In this document: positions 17,220 to 25,399 of the stretch, piece after piece
How positions within the stretch are numbered: the first letter of the stretch is position 1
How the letters are laid out: each line of letters begins with the position of its first letter
Origin: Marivivens geojensis
GTDB taxonomy: Bacteria > Pseudomonadota > Alphaproteobacteria > Rhodobacterales > Rhodobacteraceae
Direction of reading: 5' to 3'
NCBI RefSeq assembly: GCF_023540835.1
Contig: NZ_JALKCU010000001.1
Location: forward strand, 992,001 to 1,056,000
Length of the DNA: 64,000 nt
Notes under the pieces: model-generated
Databases searched by the model: none
The model's input: only the letters and a program-made list of their open reading frames with translations
What the model was told of the DNA's origin: nothing
Position numbers and translations under genes: made by a program

Positions 17220-18200
17220 ATGAAGACCTATATGATCGGCGCAGTGGCCGCCCTTTGCACCGCCACCACAGCCTTTGCAGACGATGTGACGCTTCAGCTG
17301 AAGTGGGTCACCCAAGCTCAGTTCGCAGGCTATTACGTCGCGCTAGAGCAGGGCTTTTACGAGGCCGAAGGGCTCGATGTGACGATCCTCGCAGGTGGTC
17401 CCGACATTGCACCGGGTCAGGTGCTCGCTGGTGGCGGCGCTGACGTGATGATCGACTGGCTGCCCTCGGCGCTCGCGGCTCGCGAAAAAGGTCTGCCGAT
17501 CGTAAACATCGCACAGCCCTATAAATCCTCGGGCCTTATGCTGACCTGCTGGAAAGACAGCGGTATCACTGGCCCCGCAGACTTCCCTGGTCACACCATC
17601 GGCGTTTGGTTCTACGGCAACGAATATCCGTTCCTGTCGTGGATGAGCCAAGAGGGTATCTCGACCGATGGCGGCGAGGGGGGCGTAACCGTCCTCAAGC
17701 AGGGCTTCAACGTCGATCCGCTGTTGCAGCGTCAGGCCGATTGTATCTCTACCATGACCTATAACGAATTCGGTCAGGTGCTTGAGGCTGGCGTTTCACC
17801 CGATGAACTCGTCACCTTCAAATACGAAGACGTGGGCGTCGCAACCCTTGAGGACGGCCTCTATGTCCTCGAAGAGAACCTCAACGATCCGGCATTTGCT
17901 GACAAAATGGTCCGGTTTGTTCGTGCATCGATGCAGGGCTGGAAATGGGCTGAAGAGAACCCAGAAGACGCAGCCATGATCGTTCTCGACAACGACGAGA
18001 CAGGCGCACAGACCGAAGAGCACCAGATCTACATGATGGGTGAAGTTGCAAAACTGACCGCTGGATCGAATGGCGCGCTGGATGTTGCGGACTATGAACG
18101 CACTGTTGCGACACTGTTGGCTGGCGGCTCTGATCCTGTGATCACCGTTGAACCGACGGGCGCATGGACCCATGCGATCACGGACGCTGCACTTCAGTAA
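17220..18200 (+). CDS. ABC transporter substrate-binding protein, NMT1/THI5-like
   Basis: A 326-residue periplasmic binding protein. A Sec signal peptide is clear (MKTYMIGAVAALCTATTAFA, cleavage after AFA). The mature part opens with VTLQLKWVTQAQFAGYYVAL, EQGFYEAEGLDVTIL and GGPDIAPGQVLAGGGADVMI, typical of the NMT1/THI5-like family that binds pyrimidine precursors, sulfonates or nitrate. The link to a THI5-like fold fits a pyrimidine ligand. The start at 17220 has AAGGAG 9 nt upstream; the track of open codons before it lies inside the permease gene. It is the last gene of the operon and is followed at once by a bidirectional terminator. Confidence 0.92.
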   Translation: MKTYMIGAVAALCTATTAFADDVTLQLKWVTQAQFAGYYVALEQGFYEAEGLDVTILAGGPDIAPGQVLAGGGADVMIDWLPSALAAREKGLPIVNIAQPYKSSGLMLTCWKDSGITGPADFPGHTIGVWFYGNEYPFLSWMSQEGISTDGGEGGVTVLKQGFNVDPLLQRQADCISTMTYNEFGQVLEAGVSPDELVTFKYEDVGVATLEDGLYVLEENLNDPAFADKMVRFVRASMQGWKWAEENPEDAAMIVLDNDETGAQTEEHQIYMMGEVAKLTAGSNGALDVADYERTVATLLAGGSDPVITVEPTGAWTHAITDAALQ

Positions 18201-18208
18201 AACGAAAA

Positions 18209-18240
18209 CGGGCAGGAGAGTAATCTCCTGCCCGACGTTT
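18209..18240. terminator. Bidirectional Rho-independent terminator
   Basis: Perfect 11-bp stem CGGGCAGGAGA/TCTCCTGCCCG with a 4-nt loop, flanked by AAAA on the left and TTTT on the right. It ends both the ABC operon (+) and hisF-hisE (-). Confidence 0.9.
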
Positions 18241-18242
18241 TA

Positions 18243-18548
18243 TCAGCGTGATGCCTTTTCGGCGATGCCAGACTGCGACGTGCGTTTGTCCAGCTCTGCC
18301 TCAATATCAGAGAGCGTCACATCGCGGGCCGCACACATCACCAACAGGTGATAGAGACTATCCGCCGCTTCTCCGATCAGCTTTTCACGGTCGCCTTTGA
18401 CCGCTTCGATGATCGCCTCAACGGCCTCTTCGCCAAATTTCTCAGCGCATTTTTCAGGGCCTTTGGAAAACAGCTTGGCTGTCCAAGAGCTCTCTGGGTC
18501 AGCGCCCTTGCGCGACTGGATTGTTTTATCGAGATCGTAAAGCGACAT
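18243..18548 (-). CDS. hisE: Phosphoribosyl-ATP pyrophosphatase
   Basis: Second step of histidine synthesis: phosphoribosyl-ATP to phosphoribosyl-AMP. The 101-residue protein has the all-alpha NTP-pyrophosphohydrolase (MazG-like) metal motif KFGEEAVEAIIEAVKGD followed by EAADSLYHLL. Its length is that of the stand-alone HisE, not the HisIE fusion. The start codon overlaps the stop codon of hisF (TGATG), so the two are translationally coupled. Confidence 0.95.
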   Translation of the reverse strand: MSLYDLDKTIQSRKGADPESSWTAKLFSKGPEKCAEKFGEEAVEAIIEAVKGDREKLIGEAADSLYHLLVMCAARDVTLSDIEAELDKRTSQSGIAEKASR

Positions 18549-19306
18549 CAGAGCCTCACTGGAATGCCGGCAGCGGCCATGTGTTCTTTGGCCTCACCGA
18601 TTGTGTAGGTGCCGAAGTGGAAAATCGACGCGGCCAGCACAGCCGACGCACCACCTTTGGTCACACCTTCAACAAGGTGATCAAGGTTCCCCACACCGCC
18701 CGAAGCGATCACGGGAATATCCACTGCGTCCGAAATGGCTTTGGTCAGGGGCAGGTTAAAGCCCGCCTTGGTGCCGTCGCGATCCATTGAGGTCAGCAGG
18801 ATTTCCCCTGCGCCTTTTTCCATCGCGGTGATAGCAAACTCGACCGCATCAATGCCTGTGGGCTTTCGTCCGCCGTGGGTGAAAATCTCCCAACGGCCGG
18901 GTTCAACGGTTTTCGCGTCGATCGCACAGACGATGCACTGCGACCCGAACCGCATCGCGGCGTCCGTCAGCACATCAGGGTCAGCAACAGCTGCCGAATT
19001 GAACGACACCTTATCCGCCCCTGCGAGAAGAAGCGCCCGCACGTCATTGTGCGTCCGAACACCGCCACCCACTGTCAGGGGCATAAAGCAGGCCTCAGCC
19101 GTGCGGGTGACCAGATCGAACATCGTGCCACGGTTTTCATGGGTCGCATGAATGTCGAGGAAACACAGTTCGTCCGCACCTGCGGCGTCATACGCCTTTG
19201 CAGCTTCGACGGGATCACCGGCGTCAATGAGGTCAACGAAATTGACGCCCTTGACCACGCGGCCATCAGCGACATCTAGGCAGGGAATGATACGGGTCTT
19301 TAGCAT
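18548..19306 (-). CDS. hisF: Imidazole glycerol phosphate synthase subunit HisF (cyclase)
   Basis: Cyclase half of the HisH-HisF complex, making imidazole-glycerol phosphate and AICAR. A 252-residue (beta/alpha)8 barrel with catalytic Asp11 ([15 protein letters not shown]) and the second catalytic Asp in [10 protein letters not shown] (about residue 130). Phosphate-binding loops are in [15 protein letters not shown] and [12 protein letters not shown]. It is coupled to hisE, but hisB, hisH and hisA are not in the neighbourhood, so the his genes are split in this genome. It is divergent from the sugar dehydrogenase gene with 88 bases between. Confidence 0.97.
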   Translation of the reverse strand: MLKTRIIPCLDVADGRVVKGVNFVDLIDAGDPVEAAKAYDAAGADELCFLDIHATHENRGTMFDLVTRTAEACFMPLTVGGGVRTHNDVRALLLAGADKVSFNSAAVADPDVLTDAAMRFGSQCIVCAIDAKTVEPGRWEIFTHGGRKPTGIDAVEFAITAMEKGAGEILLTSMDRDGTKAGFNLPLTKAISDAVDIPVIASGGVGNLDHLVEGVTKGGASAVLAASIFHFGTYTIGEAKEHMAAAGIPVRL

Positions 19307-19394
19307 GACCTTTCCTTACGCGGGCAGGGCGCAACGGGCAAGTTGTCGTTTGCGCCGTGGTGTGAAATGGTCCGCACAAATAAGGAGAATACGA

Positions 19395-20147
19395 ATGACA
19401 TTCGCAAACTACCCGAGCCTAAAAGACAAAGTCGTTTTCGTCACAGGCGGTGCGTCAGGCATTGGTGCGGATATTGTGCGGGCTTTTGCTGCCCAAGGCG
19501 CGCAGGTCGGCTTTATCGACATCGATGAGGACGCTGCCGTAAAACTTATGGACGAGGTTGACGGCGATCTGACCTTTGCGGCTGCCGATCTCACAGATAT
19601 CGAAGCCCTCCGTGTGGCATTTGCCGCGCTTGAGAATGAGGTCGGCTATGCGGACGTTCTCGTGAACAACGCGGCTCGCGATGACCGTCACGATTGGCGC
19701 GATGTCACGCCCGAATACTGGGACCAGCGTCAGGCGACGAACCTGCGCCATATGTTCTTTGCGATCCAAGCCGTGGCCGATGGTATGATCTCCAAAGGCG
19801 GCGGCTCGATCATCAACATGGGGTCAAACAGCTGGTGGGAAGCCGCAGGTGGTATGCCCTCTTACACCACCGCAAAGGCCGCTGTGCACGGGATGACTCG
19901 TGGCATGGCGCGTGACCTTGGCCCGCATCGCATCCGTGTGAACACCGTGGTGCCTGGTTGGATTATGACCGAACGTCAGAAACAGCTCTGGGTTACGCCC
20001 GAAGGCATCGCGAAACACAAAGAACGTCAGTGTCTGCCCGATCTGATTGATCCGGTTTACGTCGCACGCATGGTGCTGTTCCTTGCCTCTGACGACGCAA
20101 AGATGTGCACGGCGACGAACTACGTTGTTGATGCAGGCTCGATCTAA
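19395..20147 (+). CDS. SDR family oxidoreductase, XylB-like (D-xylose/D-galactose 1-dehydrogenase type)
   Basis: A 250-residue classical short-chain dehydrogenase. The nucleotide motif is TGGASGIGADIV near residue 20, the NNA motif is VNNAARDDRHDW, the catalytic Ser is in NMGSNSWWEAAGG and the YxxxK is YTTAKAAVHG. Several stretches recall Caulobacter XylB: the DDRH segment, NLRHMFF, VVPGWIMTERQKQLW and LFLASDDAKMCTA. I therefore suggest an aldose 1-dehydrogenase of the oxidative pentose/galactose pathways. The ATG at 19395 has AAGGAG upstream; the longer frame crosses the promoter. It stands alone, 3 bases from a convergent lipoprotein gene, with no sugar transporter nearby. Confidence 0.8.
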   Translation: MTFANYPSLKDKVVFVTGGASGIGADIVRAFAAQGAQVGFIDIDEDAAVKLMDEVDGDLTFAAADLTDIEALRVAFAALENEVGYADVLVNNAARDDRHDWRDVTPEYWDQRQATNLRHMFFAIQAVADGMISKGGGSIINMGSNSWWEAAGGMPSYTTAKAAVHGMTRGMARDLGPHRIRVNTVVPGWIMTERQKQLWVTPEGIAKHKERQCLPDLIDPVYVARMVLFLASDDAKMCTATNYVVDAGSI

Positions 20148-20150
20148 CGA

Positions 20151-20468
20151 TCAGCCACGACACATGGTTTCGGCGGTCTGAGCGAAGTTCTTATAACGCA
20201 GCCAAAACGCCTCGGTCGCGGGGTTATCGGATTGGCGCGTATCTTGGGCTTTTTGCGGATCGCCGAACAGTTCCGCGGCACGCGATTGGTCCGACCCGCG
20301 CAGGGTCTGGTTCGCAGCGCGCTGAATACAGGAACACAATGCAGGGTTCGCTGCGGAACGATGGCTCGACATACAGGCCCGCGCAATATCTCCAGACGCA
20401 CCGGAGCGTCCACCGCCACAAGACATCAGTGCCAAACATGCCATTCCGGCCATCACAAAACGGACCAT
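20151..20468 (-). CDS. Small lipoprotein of unknown function
   Basis: A 105-residue protein starting MVRFVMAGMACLALMSCGGGR: a short hydrophobic signal ending in a lipobox-like LMSC, so Cys17 is the probable lipidation site. The mature part has three further cysteines (ARACMS, LCSCIQRAAN) and one near the C-terminus (ETMCRG), and the conserved-looking segment TEAFWLRYKNFA. I recall similar small proteins in Rhodobacterales that are sometimes labelled arginine transporter, a label I see no basis for here. The frame extends 34 codons upstream, but the lipobox distance supports the 20468 start. Confidence 0.65.
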   Translation of the reverse strand: MVRFVMAGMACLALMSCGGGRSGASGDIARACMSSHRSAANPALCSCIQRAANQTLRGSDQSRAAELFGDPQKAQDTRQSDNPATEAFWLRYKNFAQTAETMCRG

Positions 20469-20591
20469 TGAAAACCTCTGCCGATTAAACGCCCCACCCA
20501 TCAGCGTGGGTTTTGTTGGGCTGATTTGCCTCTGAGGTGCAGAGTGCCAGAGAGGGGGCCGAATGTCCACGCGGCATAAGGCTCAAACGAA

Positions 20592-20617
20592 AACAGGGCG
20601 CAAAACTGCGCCCTGTT
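20592..20617 (-). terminator. Rho-independent terminator after the cold-shock gene
   Basis: Perfect 11-bp stem AACAGGGCGCA/TGCGCCCTGTT with a 4-nt loop. On the minus strand it is followed by TT and a T-rich tail, 31 bases after the csp stop codon. Confidence 0.8.
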
Positions 20618-20647
20618 CCGGTCCCGAAGGACATATTCGATCGGCGA

Positions 20648-20854
20648 TTATGCCAGAGCGAGGTTCGCAGCCGACTCACGACCGTCACGGCCGGATTCGA
20701 TGTCGAAAGTAACCGCTTGACCGTCTTTCAGACCGGTCAGGCCAGCGCGCTCAACAGCGGAGATGTGAACGAAAACGTCGTTACGTGCGCCTTCAACTTC
20801 AATGAAGCCGAAGCCTTTGGTCGAGTTAAACCATTTTACGGTACCATTAGCCAT
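20648..20854 (-). CDS. Cold-shock protein (CspA family)
   Basis: A 68-residue single OB-fold (CSD) RNA chaperone: [20 protein letters not shown] with RNP1 KGFGFI and RNP2 VFVHISAV. The length is that of CspA-type proteins. The 280 bases between this start and the divergent AEC gene probably contain a long 5' leader, as is known for many csp messages. A 62-codon open frame in that leader (20867-21055) has no coding character I recognise. Confidence 0.95.
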   Translation of the reverse strand: MANGTVKWFNSTKGFGFIEVEGARNDVFVHISAVERAGLTGLKDGQAVTFDIESGRDGRESAANLALA

Positions 20855-21135
20855 GGTGTAGTTCCTTTATGTTAAGGCGTCCGCAAAACGCGACGCCGCC
20901 GGCAGCTCAACGTCGAATAGCTGGGCCGGGTAAGGAACAGTGTCGAAATTCAGATTGCACTCGCCGTCTAACAGAGTGTCCCCCTTTACGCAAACGAAAA
21001 CGGGGACCGCCGTTGCTGGGCACACTTGCCCGACTGTGAACCCGCTCTGTTTCATGAAAGTTGGTGCCTTGACGTTACATGGGAAACCGCTGCCTTATTG
21101 AACCAAAGCGAGCGGTCTAAAGAAATGCGGGACAC

Positions 21136-22011
21136 ATGATTTTCCAAATTCTCGAAGTTGTCCTGCCCATCTTCATCATCATCTCGGTCGGATTTGTTTA
21201 CAGCCGCGCGGTAAAGCCTGATTTATCTGGCATAAACCGCATGATCGTCGATATCGCGCTTCCCGTTTTAATTTTCACCTCGCTCTCCGATAAAGACTTC
21301 GATCCGATGTCTGCTGCGACGTTTGCAATGGCTTCGGTTCTGCTGATTATCGCCAGTGGTGTATTGGTCTTCCCTTTCGCACGGTTCTCGGGCGCGAATT
21401 GGCGATCCCTTTTGCCCTGCGTCATGTTCGGAAATGTCGGACCTGTTGGTATTCCTCTGATCGTGCTTGCGTTTGGGCCCGAAGGACTGCCGATTGCAGT
21501 GGTTTTGCTCGTCCTCTCCAATATCCTTCATTTCACGCTTGGCGCGGGCGTGATGAGCGGTCGAACCCATTGGCGGATCGTGTTCACCAATCCTCTGGTC
21601 TGGGCGACCGTTGCGGGAATAGCCGTTTCACAGCTTGGCCTGACCTTCCCGAAATGGGTTGATACACCGCTGACGATGATCGGGAATATCCTCGTACCAA
21701 CGATGCTCTTGTCACTCGGTGCTCGGCTGTCCACCAGTGAAATCAGCGATCTTGGGGTCGGCGTGCGGGGAACTGTTTTTACCACGCTGGCGCGGCTTTT
21801 TGCCTGTTATATCATATTGTTGGTCATTCCGCTCGAAGGGATCGAACGCGGCGCTCTGATCCTGTTTGCCTGTCTGCCGTCCGCTGTGTTCAACTACATG
21901 CTCGCCGACAAATACAACGCCGAGCCGAACAAGGTCGCCTCGATGGTTGTCGCAGGTCATTTCAGCAGCCTGATCGTTTTGCCGCTCGGGTTATGGCTGG
22001 CCTTGATCTGA
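21136..22011 (+). CDS. AEC family transporter (auxin efflux carrier-like permease)
   Basis: A 291-residue inner-membrane protein with about ten hydrophobic spans. The N-terminal bundle begins FQILEVVLPIFIIISVGFVY. The central region contains MFGNVGPVGIPLIVLAFGPEG, the conserved N-x-G-x-x-x-x-P element of AEC carriers, and its C-terminal counterpart is LPSAVFNYMLADKYN. Bacterial members carry malate, malonate or other small acids. The gene is followed by the hydroxyacid dehydrogenase genes, so a small carboxylate is a reasonable guess. No regulatory site was recognised in front of it. Confidence 0.88.
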   Translation: MIFQILEVVLPIFIIISVGFVYSRAVKPDLSGINRMIVDIALPVLIFTSLSDKDFDPMSAATFAMASVLLIIASGVLVFPFARFSGANWRSLLPCVMFGNVGPVGIPLIVLAFGPEGLPIAVVLLVLSNILHFTLGAGVMSGRTHWRIVFTNPLVWATVAGIAVSQLGLTFPKWVDTPLTMIGNILVPTMLLSLGARLSTSEISDLGVGVRGTVFTTLARLFACYIILLVIPLEGIERGALILFACLPSAVFNYMLADKYNAEPNKVASMVVAGHFSSLIVLPLGLWLALI

Positions 22012-22148
22012 TAGCAGGGCCGAAAACAAGACCGTTGAGGGCGATCAGGAATGACGCCCGAAACGCTGCAAATGCAAAAAGTTTTGTGCTTGCAAAATTA
22101 GACCTAACTATTCACCAATTCCAAGAATTCGAATGAGGGAGGATGTCG

Positions 22149-23021
22149 ATGACAAAGGTAGCATTTTTAGGGCTTGGCGTGATGGGTTACCCGATGGCGG
22201 GCCATTTGCAGGCCAAGGGGCATGACGTCACCGTCTATAACCGCACTGCGGCCAAGGCCGAAAAATGGGTCGCGCAGCATGGAGGCGCGATGGCAGCCAC
22301 CCCGCGAGAGGCCGCTGAGGGTGCGGACATTGTATTCGCCTGCGTCGGCAATGACGATGATTTGCGCGGCGTGTGCACGGGTGCGGATGGTGCCTTTGCG
22401 GGCATGTCAAAGGGCGCGATTTTTGTAGACCACACCACCGTGTCGGCTGCGGTGACCCGCGAAATGTTTGCCGCTGCTGAGGCTCTCGGCCTTGGCTTCG
22501 TGGACGCGCCCGTTTCGGGCGGGCAGGCGGGTGCCGAAAATGGCGTCCTGTCGGTCATGTGTGGTGGTGTTCAGGCGCAATATGACGCGGCTGAGCCCGT
22601 GATTGCCTCTTACGCCCGTATCTGCCGTCGCATCGGTGACTCTGGCGCGGGCCAGATGACCAAGATGTGCAACCAGATCGCCATCGCGGGCCTCGTTCAG
22701 GGTCTGTCAGAGGCGCTGCATTTCGCGGAAAAAGCAGGTCTCGACGGTGCATCCGTGGTTGAAGTTATCAGCCAAGGCGCCGCAGGCAGCTGGCAAATGT
22801 CCAACCGCTATCAAACCATGATCGACGACCATTTCGAACATGGCTTTGCCGTGGATTGGATGCGCAAGGACCTTGGTATTTGCCTGTCGACTGCCGATGA
22901 AACAGGGGCGAGCCTGCCCGTCACAGCGCTGGTCGATCAGTTTTATAAGGACGTTCAAAAGATGGGCGGCGGGCGTTGGGATACGTCATCGCTCATCAAA
23001 CGTCTTCGTGCTGCGGGGTAA
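22149..23021 (+). CDS. NAD(P)-dependent oxidoreductase, 3-hydroxyisobutyrate / tartronate-semialdehyde reductase family
   Basis: A 290-residue beta-hydroxyacid dehydrogenase. The N-terminal Rossmann motif is FLGLGVMGYPMAGHL, the substrate-binding signature is FVDAPVSGGQAGAENG, and the catalytic Lys is in GAGQMTKMCNQ (G-x-G-x-x-x-K-x-x-x-N). Members reduce tartronate semialdehyde (GarR/GlxR), oxidise 3-hydroxyisobutyrate or act on succinic semialdehyde. The glyoxylate context of the neighbours favours tartronate semialdehyde, which is inference. An ATG at 22143 lies directly against the GAGGGAGG ribosome binding site, so the ATG at 22149 is the better start. Confidence 0.85.
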   Translation: MTKVAFLGLGVMGYPMAGHLQAKGHDVTVYNRTAAKAEKWVAQHGGAMAATPREAAEGADIVFACVGNDDDLRGVCTGADGAFAGMSKGAIFVDHTTVSAAVTREMFAAAEALGLGFVDAPVSGGQAGAENGVLSVMCGGVQAQYDAAEPVIASYARICRRIGDSGAGQMTKMCNQIAIAGLVQGLSEALHFAEKAGLDGASVVEVISQGAAGSWQMSNRYQTMIDDHFEHGFAVDWMRKDLGICLSTADETGASLPVTALVDQFYKDVQKMGGGRWDTSSLIKRLRAAG

Positions 23022-23076
23022 ATCCTCGCTTCACATCTAACGATACGAACCGCCGCGCCCCACAAAGGAGACGACC

Positions 23077-24039
23077 GTGACCAAGCCGAAACTGCTGATT
23101 ACGCGTAAACTACGACCTGACGTGGAGGCGCGCGCGGCGCGTGATTATGACGTTACCTTTAACCCCGAGGACCGTCTGTTCAGCCGCGATGAATTGATCG
23201 CGGCCTGTCGCTCCGTTGACGCCGTTCTGCCCTGCCATTCCGAACATTTCAGTGCCGATGTGATCTCGGAAATCGGCGCGGGGCTAAAGATTATCGCCAA
23301 CCATTCGGTCGGCACCGATCACGTTGACCTCGCCGCGGCCAAAGCGGCGGGCATTGTCGTCACCAACACCCCTGATGTGCTGTCAGATGCGACCGCCGAA
23401 ATCGCGATGCTCTGCATGCTCGGCGCTGCGCGGCGCGGGGCCGAAGGCGACGCTATGGTGCGCTCTGGTCAGTGGAACTTCTGGTCGCCCGCTTTCATGG
23501 TGGGGCGTCAGGTGACGGCCAAACGGTTTGGCGTTCTGGGCATGGGGCGGGTCGGTCAAGTCACCGCCGAACGGGCGCGTGGGTTCGGAATGGAAATCCA
23601 TTACCACAACCGTCGCCGTCTGCCCGAGCATCTCGAAAAAGGGGCGATCTACCACGACACCCTCGAAGGACTTCTCGCCTGTTCCGACGTGTTGAGCCTT
23701 CATTGTCCATCGACCGCTGAAAACGCTGGAATTATCAACGCAAAAACCCTCGCGCTTTTGCCTGATCGGGCGATTTTGGTGAACACGGCGCGGGGCGCAT
23801 TGGTTGACGAATCCGCTCTCATTGATGCTTTGACGTCAGGTAAATTGTTCGCGGCTGGTTTGGATGTGTTCCAAACAGAGCCAGGCGGAAATCCAAAGCT
23901 TGCCGCATTGCAGAATATTTTCATGTTGCCGCACATCGGCTCTGCCACCGAAGAGACCCGAGATGCCATGGGGTATCGTGCGCTGGACAATTTAGACGCC
24001 TATTTCAAGGGTGAAGACCCGCATGACCGCGTTGCATAG
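23077..24039 (+). CDS. D-2-hydroxyacid dehydrogenase (glyoxylate/hydroxypyruvate reductase type), GTG start
   Basis: A 320-residue NAD(P)-dependent dehydrogenase. The nucleotide-binding motif is FGVLGMGRVGQVTAERARGF near residue 150 (GxGxxG), and the catalytic residues are visible as R in VNTARGALVDE, the E in FQTEPGGNP, and H in LPHIGSATEETR. A length of 320 and the GRHR-like segment NHSVGTDHVDLAAAKAAGI support glyoxylate or hydroxypyruvate reductase (GhrB/GyaR) over lactate or phosphoglycerate dehydrogenase. The GTG at 23077 has AAAGGAG 8 nt upstream. It follows the preceding dehydrogenase gene by 55 bases and may be co-transcribed with it. Confidence 0.88.
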   Translation: MTKPKLLITRKLRPDVEARAARDYDVTFNPEDRLFSRDELIAACRSVDAVLPCHSEHFSADVISEIGAGLKIIANHSVGTDHVDLAAAKAAGIVVTNTPDVLSDATAEIAMLCMLGAARRGAEGDAMVRSGQWNFWSPAFMVGRQVTAKRFGVLGMGRVGQVTAERARGFGMEIHYHNRRRLPEHLEKGAIYHDTLEGLLACSDVLSLHCPSTAENAGIINAKTLALLPDRAILVNTARGALVDESALIDALTSGKLFAAGLDVFQTEPGGNPKLAALQNIFMLPHIGSATEETRDAMGYRALDNLDAYFKGEDPHDRVA

Positions 24040-24077
24040 TTCTGAAAATAATAAATAAATTTAACTTTTTCGGCAAT

Positions 24078-24096
24078 ATTTCCATCTGGTGGAAAA
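24078..24096. promoter_or_regulatory. IclR-type operator before the TRAP operon
   Basis: Inverted repeat TTTCCA-TCTGG-TGGAAA about 98 bases before dctP. The same arms and 5-base spacer (TCAGG) occur before glcD at 32454-32472, and a degenerate copy lies in the glcB/iclR intergenic region. The adjacent IclR-family regulator is the likely binder. Confidence 0.6.
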
Positions 24097-24192
24097 GATA
24101 AATTTATTTCCTTGATTTTGATGAAAGGCCTTCTACCGTAGGAAATAGATTAACGACACACGATGTGTCTGAAATCGTCTGGGAGGACATCA

Positions 24193-25332
24193 ATGACTAA
24201 GAAAAATGACACTGCGCGTCTGTCGCGCCGTTCCTTTATTCGTACCGGTGCCCTAGGTGGTTCGGCTGCTGCCGCGACCGTTCTGGCGGCTCCGCCGGTA
24301 TTGGCCCAATCGCCGATCGTAATGAAAATGCAGACCTCGTGGTCTGCGTCTGACATCTGGATGGACTTTGCACGCGAATATGTTGACCGCGTCGAAGCGA
24401 TGTCCGGTGGCCGTATCAAGATCGACCTTCTGCCAGCAGGCGCAGTTGTTGCCGCGTTCCAGGTGATGGATGCTGTGCATGACGGCGTTCTTGACGCTGC
24501 GCACTCTGTGCCTGTGTACTGGTATGGTAAATCCAAAGCGGCGTCGTTCTTCGGCACCGGCCCTGTATTCGGTGGCTCTGCTACAACGATGCAGGCTTGG
24601 TTCTATCAGGGCGGCGGTGCAGAACTGTATCGCGAACTGACCCAAGACATTCTCGGCCTGAACGTCATCGGCATGATGGGTATGCCGATGCCTGCACAGC
24701 CATTCGGCTGGTTCAAAGAAGAAGTAAACACCGTCGCTGACCTCAACGGCTTTAAATACCGTACCGTGGGTCTGGCTGCTGACCTTCTTCAGAGCATGGG
24801 CATGTCGGTTGCACAGCTTCCGGGCGGCGAAATCGTTCCCGCGATGGAGCGTGGCGTGATCGACGCGTTCGAATTCAACAACCCGTCGTCGGACCGTCGT
24901 TTCGGCGCACAGGACGTTGCTAAGAACTACTACCTGTCGTCCTATCACCAAGCGTCGGAATCGTTCGAATTCCTCTTCAACAAAGACTTCATGGAAGATC
25001 TGCCGGAAGACCTGCAGGCGATCCTCAAGCACGCAGTTGAAGCGTCTTCGACCTCGAACACCGCTCTGGCGATGCGCGAATACTCCAAAGACCTCGCAGA
25101 ACTTCAGTCGGATGAGGGCGTCACTGTTCACCGCACCTCGAAAGACATTCTCGCAGGTCAGTTGGCCGCTTGGGACACGCTGATCGCTGATCTGGCAACA
25201 GATGAGTTCAACGCACGTGTCATGGAAAGCCAGCGTGCTTGGACCGAAAAAGTTGCGTACTACGAACTGATGAACGCACCTGACCTCGGCCTCGCATACG
25301 AGCACTATTTCCCGGGTAAGCTGAAGCTCTGA
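24193..25332 (+). CDS. dctP: TRAP transporter substrate-binding protein DctP (Tat-exported)
   Basis: A 379-residue periplasmic binding protein of a sodium-driven tripartite carrier. The N-terminus MTKKNDTARLSRRSFIRTGA carries a twin-arginine motif (SRRSFIR) and a hydrophobic stretch ending AAPPVLAQS, so export by Tat is expected. The mature part contains TSWSASDIWMDFAREYVDRV and the ligand-loop segment YRTVGLAADLLQSMGMSV, with a Arg that in DctP proteins binds the substrate carboxylate. Homologues that I recall of this long type bind 2-oxo acids or lactate. The ATG at 24193 has GGGAGGACA in front. A terminator-like attenuator separates it from dctQ. Confidence 0.92.
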   Translation: MTKKNDTARLSRRSFIRTGALGGSAAAATVLAAPPVLAQSPIVMKMQTSWSASDIWMDFAREYVDRVEAMSGGRIKIDLLPAGAVVAAFQVMDAVHDGVLDAAHSVPVYWYGKSKAASFFGTGPVFGGSATTMQAWFYQGGGAELYRELTQDILGLNVIGMMGMPMPAQPFGWFKEEVNTVADLNGFKYRTVGLAADLLQSMGMSVAQLPGGEIVPAMERGVIDAFEFNNPSSDRRFGAQDVAKNYYLSSYHQASESFEFLFNKDFMEDLPEDLQAILKHAVEASSTSNTALAMREYSKDLAELQSDEGVTVHRTSKDILAGQLAAWDTLIADLATDEFNARVMESQRAWTEKVAYYELMNAPDLGLAYEHYFPGKLKL

Positions 25333-25340
25333 TCATCAGC

Positions 25341-25368
25341 AAAAAGGCGCGGGGGACCGCGCCTTTTT
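25341..25368 (+). terminator. Intra-operon attenuator between dctP and dctQ
   Basis: Stem AAAAAGGCGC/GCGCCTTTTT (10 bp, plus two inner GC pairs) with a T-run. It would let the binding protein be made in excess of the membrane subunits. Confidence 0.8.
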
Positions 25369-25399
25369 CACCTAGGATTGGTCCGGACTGGAGTTACGA

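Noticed and set aside
20867-21055. 62-codon open frame upstream of the cold-shock gene
   Set aside because: Lies in the probable long 5' leader, has no ribosome binding site that convinces and no recognisable feature.
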